Assembly: GCA_002914845.1 (NCBI GenBank)
Contig: JXTC01000022.1
Coordinates: 1,493,160 to 1,557,159, forward strand
Length of the DNA: 64,000 bases
DNA from: Trema orientale
Lineage: Eukaryota; Streptophyta; Magnoliopsida; Rosales; Cannabaceae
Direction of reading: 5' to 3'
Shown here: positions 57,641 through 64,000 of the stretch, in pieces
Position numbering within the stretch: the stretch's first letter is position 1
Layout of the letters: each line of letters starts with the position of its first letter
Position numbers and translations under genes: made by a program
Notes under the pieces: model-generated
Told to the model about the DNA's origin: nothing
The model's database searches: none
Seen by the model: only the letters and a program-made list of their open reading frames with translations

Positions 57641-58499
57641 CCTGAATTAATAAAGACAATATTGATGAGAAAAAAGAAAAGGATTATCCAAGAGAGATCA
57701 TTCTTGTCACGAGGTTTAGATCGCTATAAAGCAATGGGATAGAATGAAAGGTTTTTGAAGAGAAGAGGTTAAGGAAAGTACTTCAGGTGGTAAGAGACAA
57801 AAGAGACAGCTTATCTGTCCAACGGCAGAGTTGGACAGAGAAGGGTATTATAATACAACACAGTACTGTGAACACTCGCATGTTGGGCTGTCTATTTGCT
57901 TTATTTTTCTTCTTTTGGACTCTCTTGTCGTTTTTATTCAATATTTAATTATTCTCCTTTGAGCTACTCCCAAGTGTGAGACTCCCCATATGTTTTGGGC
58001 CCTATCTCTCCTTTTCATTTGTTTTCTTTTTTCCTCGTGTACCTTAATGTCCTATTATCGATATATCTTCTCGAGTAATTGATATACTATTAAAGGGTAA
58101 CTAATTAATTAATAATAATTAGAAAAATTTACTAAAATGGTCCATCTATTTTAGCTCTTTTATAAGGAGGTCTAGTTTTTTAAGTGATCAAGAGGCGGTC
58201 ACTTATGATGACATGACACTAGTTATTTACTTATTTGCTTATTGATTTTAATTTTTTTTCGTAGCATTCATTTCTACTGTAAAGATAAAAATTTCAAATA
58301 AAAAATTGGTAACAGAGAAAAAAAAAACTACTCTTTGATAACCTTAATATGTTTCTCAACCTATTCACTCGCGTGTTGTCGCCTCCATGAAACAATCGTA
58401 CTAGAAGATCCTTTACCCCACCGCTTTGAAACTCTTTCTCTCTCTCTCTCTCTCTCTCTTTACGATGACCTTAATATTTTTCAGCTATTTTCGGTCTTA
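57641..58499. other. Intergenic stretch between DUF620 and the repeat block
   Basis: No gene is supportable. It probably contains the DUF620 promoter. A CT microsatellite lies at 58434-58459, just before the CTCGACA-rich block. Confidence 0.4.
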
Positions 58500-58569
58500 G
58501 CTTAGCTGAATGATTAGGAAATTTTACCTGACAGATTGCTCGACACCCTTGTAGCATATATCTAGTACA

Positions 58570-58880
58570 TTTTGTATATTCAGGAGTTTTACCCAATAAA
58601 GGTGTTGAGGTACTCGACAACAGTGTCGACTTAGTATTAGTGACTCGACACTCTTGTTTACTATGTCGGTTTGACTTTTTATATTCTAAAATTTTACCTG
58701 ACAAAGGTGTTGAGTCACTCGACATTCTTGTCGGGTACATCAATTAGGTATCGAGTGACTCGACACTCTTGTCTAGTATATCGACCTGACTTTTTATATT
58801 CTAAATTGTATCCGACAAGGTGTTAAGCTACTCTACATCCTTATCGGTACATTGATTAGGTGTCAAGCTAATGTTGAGTG
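58570..58880. repeat. Tandem units of about 105-120 bp in the left motif block
   Basis: Three diverged units begin with TATATTCTAAA or TATATTCAGG, followed by TTACC/TATCC, GACAAAGGTGTTGAG, CTCGACA...TTGTC and GGTAT/GGTGTC. Unit starts are near 58574, 58680 and 58795. The last unit is more decayed. Confidence 0.65.
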
Positions 58881-58924
58881 GGCATCGAGTGTGTTGAGCT
58901 AATTTTTATAAATTCGGAAATCTT

Positions 58925-58944
58925 ACTCGACAAGCTTGTCGAGT
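58925..58944. repeat. Perfect 20-bp palindrome
   Basis: ACTCGACAAGCTTGTCGAGT reads the same on both strands. A partial second dyad follows at once (AGCTCGATAAGCTTGTTGAG). Confidence 0.95.
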
Positions 58945-59189
58945 AGCTCGATAAGCTTGTTGAGTCAATTTTACATAATAAAAATCTTACCCAATGGCTT
59001 GTCGAGGGGCTCAACACTATTGTTGAGTTTCTTTTTTAACACAAATTTAGTAATGTAGTTATTATTATAATTTGAAGAAATATCATAAAATGACATTGTA
59101 TTTCATTATGTTTCTATGAAATCTTCTGAAAATGAGAAAAGTTCTTTGAATTTTATATTTTAATACAAAATCCTTGTAATTTTACTATT

Positions 59190-60040
59190 TTTGGAATTCA
59201 ACTTTTTTATGTAAACTAAATCAGAAAAATTATATAACTAATATGAATAAAGCATATAATTTTGACAAAACATTATGTTTATATTAATTAAGAATGTAAA
59301 TAAAGTTATAATTTTATAAATAATATGAATAAAGTAAGAGATAAGTATCTAATTTTGATTCATTATATCTACAAAACTATGAATCATGAAACTCAAATTA
59401 CTCAAGTAATGTAAATAAAGTGAGAATTTTATAAGTAATATGTATGAGTTATTACAAATTCAAAATTTTATTTATCATATATCTTTAGAAATATGATAAA
59501 TATCTGATTCTGATCCATCATATCTTTAAAACTATGAATAATGAAACTTAAATTACTCAAATAATGTAAGTAAAGTGAAAATTTTATAAGTAATATTATA
59601 AATGATTTGGTTTCATTACTCGAGAAATGTCAATAAAGTGAGAATTCTGTAAATAATACAAATGAGTTTATTACAAATTTAAAATTTAATTTATCACATA
59701 TCTTTAAGAATATGATAAATATCAGATTTTGAATGAGTTAGTTTCATTACTCGAGTAATGTCAATAAAGTGATAATTCAGTAAGTAAGACAAATGAGTTT
59801 ATTACAAATTCAATTTTTAATTTATCATATATCTTTAAGAATATGATAAATATCAGATTTTGATCCATGGTATCTTCAAAACTATGAATAAGGAAACCTA
59901 ATTTAATCAAATAGTAAGAAGTTCACAAATAATATGAATACGTTTAGAAATAAACTTATAAGTTTAATTTATCATATTTATCTAATAAAGTGTGTCTAAT
60001 GAAATTTAAATTGCTTAATTATTTTCAACTTGAATAGATT
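59190..60040. repeat. AT-rich tandem array, period about 130-155 bp
   Basis: Words such as TTTATCATATATCTTTA (59470, 59690, 59821 and about 59968), CAAAACTATGAATMATGAAA (about 59371 and 59526) and AATGTAAATAAAGTGAGAAT recur in fixed order. Spacing is uneven (131-220 bases), so whole and partial units alternate. Confidence 0.7.
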
Positions 60041-60870
60041 TAGAATTATATCAATAATACAAATAAATTATAATAACTTGAGTGGCTTGACACCCTTGTC
60101 AAGTATGTTGAGCATATTTTCTACGTTATGAAATTTTACACAACAAGGGTGTCGACCCAATGTCGAGTACATGTATTGGGTATGTCGAGCTGATTTCAAA
60201 TGACAGTCTAGACTTATAACTTCCAAATCAATACATCACGATCTATCTCAGTGCTTTTATGTACTTCTTTCACCAAATCCTTTATATGCTGTGTTAGTTT
60301 TAACTAAAATTCTTATTAATTGTTGTCTCTCTCCAATCCATTTCCACACTTCTTTAACATTTTTCCACTCACCATCATGTGAAACAAAAATTGTTTTCAT
60401 TTTATGTATATTTGATGAAAGTTCACAGATAAAAAAACATATATGAAAATATAAAGAACATTCAAAATTTGGTAAAATTAGTAAACTTTTATATTACTCG
60501 ACAACTCTATCAAGTAACTCGACATGCATGCCGAATGGTTCGATAGTGCTTTTGGATAGGCTCAACAAGTCTGTCGAATAGCTCGACATGACTATCGAGT
60601 TACTAGATGTACTTGTCAAGTGACCCGACAGCTATGTTAAGTAAATAACCAAAGAGGATTTTAAGATTTAAGTGTAGTTGAGCATTATCAAGTACTACTA
60701 ATCAACAATAATATCAAGTATTGTCTAGTACGGTCAATACTATCTTGACAGAGTTATACTTGATAATTAAACTCGACAAAGGTATTGAGTTCTACTTGAT
60801 AAAGTGTCGAGTTATACTCGACAGAGGTATCAAGTTGTACTCGATAGAATTGTGTAGTCAAATCTAGGTT

Positions 60871-61528
60871 TCTTCCTCACGAATGTATTACAACTTCTAG
60901 TTGAAAATACAAGCTTTTCAAGCTCAAAAATGGTTTAGAAAATTTATATTTATACTAAAAATTCAATTATTACTTCAAAGTATAATTTATTTCTCTTAAA
61001 TAAATGAAAAAAATAAATTATATTAAATATTTGAAGGATGAGTTTTAATTAATTAATTGAAGAAAAAAAAACCTTAGAAACAGTCGAATATGAGAGATGA
61101 AAACTTCAATAGCTTCATTAGTAAATGGAAAAATGCTGTAGAAAGAGATGACAAAATATTGTCGGCATTTATGGATGAACTAATTTGAAGAAAAAGGAGG
61201 AGAAGGAGAGAGAAAATGGGTTTTGAGTCTTCACACGAAAAAAAGAAAAGAAAACGTTAGCTAACCATCAAGTCAATTTTTTTTTTTTTTGTGTGTTTTA
61301 AGAGCATTCTAATCTCTCCAATAAAATTATAATCAAAGAGAATAACTCTAAAATAATGATATTGAAATAGACTAGCTGCTAAATAGACCCTTTTGAAAGA
61401 GGCGTTTTTGCTAAGGTTCCCTACCCTAAATCGATTGGTGGTTGTTTGCTTACATATAGAGTCATTATTAATGACACTTGATAGTATGTATATTACTACC
61501 ATGGCCCTTCTTTTTTTTTTTCCCCCCT
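60871..61528. other. Intergenic stretch
   Basis: AT- and purine-rich, with no supportable gene. The minus-strand frame at 61257-61502 has no family features. Confidence 0.35.
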
Positions 61529-61585
61529 AAAAAAAGTGGGGGCTTAACTAATGACCACCATTTACTACAAATTTAAAGGAAAATA
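61529..61585. repeat. Short dispersed repeat shared with 37965-38017
   Basis: Partner of the copy at 37965. It starts in an A run, contains GTGGGGGCTTAACTAATGAC, and ends with ACAAATTTAAAGGAAAATAA. It lies about 30 bases before the foldback MITE. Confidence 0.6.
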
Positions 61586-61616
61586 ACACATATACACTCT
61601 ACCAAAGCTTGAATCA

Positions 61617-61796
61617 AGTAATGCTAGGGACACCAAAAATTTACACAAAAAACTTACACCACATGATGTGGCATCCACTTCAACCATTAAATCTTAAATG
61701 GTGTGGTCCCACTTTGAATAAAATAGTAGTTGAAATGGATGCCACATCATGTTGTGTAAGTTTTTGGTGTAAATTTTTGGTGTCCCAATCATTACT
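61617..61796. mobile_element. Near-perfect foldback MITE, 180 bp
   Basis: The arms are inverted copies over about 65 bases. The left starts AGTAATGCTAGGGACACCAA and continues through TTTACAC, AACTTACAC and ATGATGTGGCATCC. The right arm reads back the same with about six differences. The central loop is about 45 bases. The young look of the arms suggests a recent insertion. No coding capacity. As RNA it would form one long hairpin. Confidence 0.85.
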
Positions 61797-63240
61797 CTTA
61801 ATTATTTGTTACCTGCGATGTTGAAGTCCGAAACTTTTAAGTCTCTTTATCTTTTGTAGAGAGAACCCTTGTGAACTTGGATTCTATTAGGGACATGAAC
61901 TGAAACGATTATATATATATATAGATAACATAGGCAAATTCTTTTCATCAGTAATATGATATGCAAATTATACACTACACTTGCCATAAAGAAAACAATC
62001 TTTCCGCATGTCCAAATATTGACGCAGGATTTAATCGCAGCCCGTAAAAATAAAGATGCTAACATAAAAGAAGCTTTATGTGATCAATATCTTCAGCATT
62101 TAATTATTTTCAAACTGATACAAGATTTAATGCTCTCTAACGAGTTATAAAAATAAAAAACAGAAAAACAGGAAAAAAAAAATGTTATGACCTCTCATTT
62201 AATGAGTAAATTTTATTTTATAATTATTAGCCTTTTTATTTTTATTTTTTATTTATTTTATTTTATTTTTGAAAAACTCAAGAAGTTGATTTGGGGTTAA
62301 ATTAACTAATGGGGAGACGCACTCACTTCCATATAGGACAAATCTACAAATATCATGTTTATGAATTCAATAATTTGCACTTTCCGTCACTTACCAAATC
62401 CAAAAATAACAATCACGCCTGCTTGGTATCTTCCTCCAATCTTTGATTCTCTAATTGTCTTGGTCAACATGATGCAGTTCTCAGTTCCCAAAGTGGGCCT
62501 CACACCCTTAATAATTTACCACTTTTAAATTTTTAAAATTATAATCGTCATGATTAGGACGATTCTAATAATCGGCTCACTGGGTTTTGCCCACGTGGCA
62601 CACTGTTCGATGTATATTGTTGACATGAAAGACAGGGCCCAAAAAAATGGTGGGCCGGCAAATGGGCCAGACGCAATTGTGGGTTAGTGGTGGTGGTGCA
62701 GGGTCGGCGTCAGTTGCGGCGGAGCGGCTGATTTAGAGTGGGTTGGGAGTGGTCTTTCACGCTAAGCTATTTAGTCTGTCTCAAAAGGTTGAAGTGTGAC
62801 TTTCGTTTGTTGGGGTAAACTTATATACAATTAGAATACTTTACGATTTGGCTTTGCTGAATGGTGCATTAATGTTTGGGAAGTTTCTCGATCGTACTAA
62901 CTTTGATCGAATGATGATAAAATCTGTATCGAAAAAAATATTAATACTTTCAAAAGATATTAGTGGTAATATTTTCATAAATTTTCCCTCCATATTGGAG
63001 AAGACTCCTATATTTTAAAGGGGAAAAAAGAATTAAAGGCATGTCATCAAAATTTTATTGATATTATTAAAGAAATTGTAGAGGTCATAGATATGTTATT
63101 TACAACCTCTACTACATTGCATATATCAAGTATCAAGATCTTGTTCTACTATTAGCGGAAACAAGTAGGTTAGTGACTTGAAAACATACATAATTACATT
63201 AATAATGTTAAGTAAGTTAGTATTAGCATAAATGAGTTAG
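61797..63240. other. Intergenic stretch
   Basis: AT-rich apart from a more GC-rich patch at 62575-62770 with GGTGGTGGTG and GGGCC words. No gene or domain is supportable on either strand. Confidence 0.4.
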
Positions 63241-64000
63241 TGACTGTCGGAAGCGTGGGTGACAGTGGTGCCGATTGAATCCTCAAACCTACTGCCGGTA
63301 TAAGAATCACCTTGGTGCTTCACGTCCGTTGTAGAAAGACTCCTTCAATACTCGCGGTTAGTGGCGTTACAAGAACAACTACCATAGAATCCACCACTCA
63401 AGAGCACTCACTAGAATTGTTTTGGCAGAGAGAGAGAGAGAGAGATGGGAGAGAGTGAATATTTTCTCTTATGCTTATTTTTTGTATTAGGAAAATAAAA
63501 ATAAGTCCCAGGCTGATACGTACGTATCCATTCCATCTTATTAAGGATATTTCCTAATTGTTTAATCCATGGGAAATATTCCTTAATGAATAGGGAGATG
63601 ATTAGCATTAAATGCGCCAAAATACAAATTTGACGCATTCACATCTCAAAACTTATTAGGAATTATTATGTACATATTTTTATTCTGATTACAAGTCATT
63701 AATTGCAATATTCTGATTAATGACAGTATTTATAAATAGTATCCTTTCACATTAGTTCACAATTATTGCACCCAACAGGACTTTGGGCCAAAAAGTCCAA
63801 CATCTCCCACTCGCACATAGTGTGCATGATGAATACATCTCTCATTTTCTAGGACCATTATTCATCAAATAATAGCTTTATTTTAAGAGCTATAGCAAGA
63901 AAATCAACTACAAACTCAAAATCCTACATTAACCTCACCTTGATGAGTTTGAGCATTTGCTAAACTTCTTGCCTTTAACCTCTACCAAACTGATTCTCAA
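63241..64000. mobile_element. LTR-like sequence running off the right edge
   Basis: The wording CCCAACAGGACTTTGGGCC, AACATCTCCCACTCGCACAT and GTGCATGATGAATAC near 63771-63835 is characteristic of certain copia-type LTRs and adjacent leaders. A GA microsatellite lies at 63427-63445. No LTR borders or proteins are inside the window. The orientation cannot be fixed. Confidence 0.35.

Larger units (their letters stand above)
58500..60870. mobile_element. Candidate decayed CACTA (En/Spm-like) element with dense subterminal motifs
   Basis: Two blocks (58500-59035 and 60075-60870) are packed with variants of CTCGACA and TGTCGAG in both orientations. They flank an AT-rich core (59036-60074) with its own tandem array. 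Variants of CGACACTCTTG occur at 58541, 58646, 58720, 58761 and 60089. This resembles the 12-bp motif CCGACACTCTTA that the En/Spm protein TNPA binds in subterminal regions (as I recall it). CACTA ends (CACTACAAGAAA-type) were not found near either edge and no transposase is present. The class is therefore an inference. A satellite-like array is the alternative. Confidence 0.4.

Noticed and set aside
58570..60870. CRISPR-like or protein-coding repeat array
   Set aside because: Units are degenerate, in both orientations and of uneven spacing, in plant nuclear DNA. No long frame spans them.
61617..61796. miRNA precursor gene
   Set aside because: The arms are near-perfect over their whole length and have MITE-type ends. 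No known plant miRNA sequence was recognised.

Overview
The window is nuclear DNA of a flowering plant, very probably a eudicot. The evidence is spliced genes with short exons and AT-rich introns, plant gene families (ALDH5F1, MYB-CC/GARP, DUF620), plant-type Ty3/gypsy (Tat and Athila-like), copia-like, L1-like and MITE sequences, and CT/GA and AT microsatellites. I cannot name the species. There is no bacterial, phage or organellar signature.

Three host genes are supported. (1) The 3' part of a succinate-semialdehyde dehydrogenase gene (ALDH5F1) lies on + at 2271-10788. Its ten visible exons carry the C-terminal 233 residues, including the catalytic Glu and Cys regions; the earlier exons lie left of the window or beyond a long intron. 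(2) A complete six-exon MYB-CC (GARP) transcription factor of the UNE16/PHL7 type lies on + at 26591-28445 and encodes 358 aa. (3) A complete three-exon DUF620 gene lies on - at 54728-57583 and encodes 387 aa.

Most of the rest is transposable elements and their decay products. The SSADH introns hold three same-strand LINE 3' ends, one cut by a hAT-like MITE, plus a TRIM-like repeat pair and a foldback element. A 1.3-kb hAT-like element with an 8-bp target duplication sits at 12.2-13.5 kb. The stretch 15.1-25.3 kb is made of Athila-like gag and LTR remnants, chromovirus-like LTRs and a retroposon. The stretch 33.6-38.0 kb holds LTR remnants, including a solo LTR with clear terminal inverted repeats. 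A nearly complete Tat-lineage Ty3/gypsy element (39565-50066, - strand, TSD ATTGT) carries a separate antisense gene between integrase and the 3' LTR, and it appears to be inserted inside a copia-like solo LTR (about 39464-51513). A LINE fragment and a second copy of the 22.6-kb retroposon follow at 52.3-53.3 kb.

The least explained stretch is 58.5-60.9 kb. Two blocks dense in degenerate CTCGACA/TGTCGAG motifs, in direct and inverted order and including a perfect 20-bp palindrome, flank an AT-rich tandem array. Motif resemblance suggests a decayed CACTA (En/Spm-like) non-autonomous element, but its termini were not found. A near-perfect 180-bp foldback MITE lies at 61.6 kb, and an LTR-like sequence runs off the right edge. 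The three host genes show no functional link to each other.
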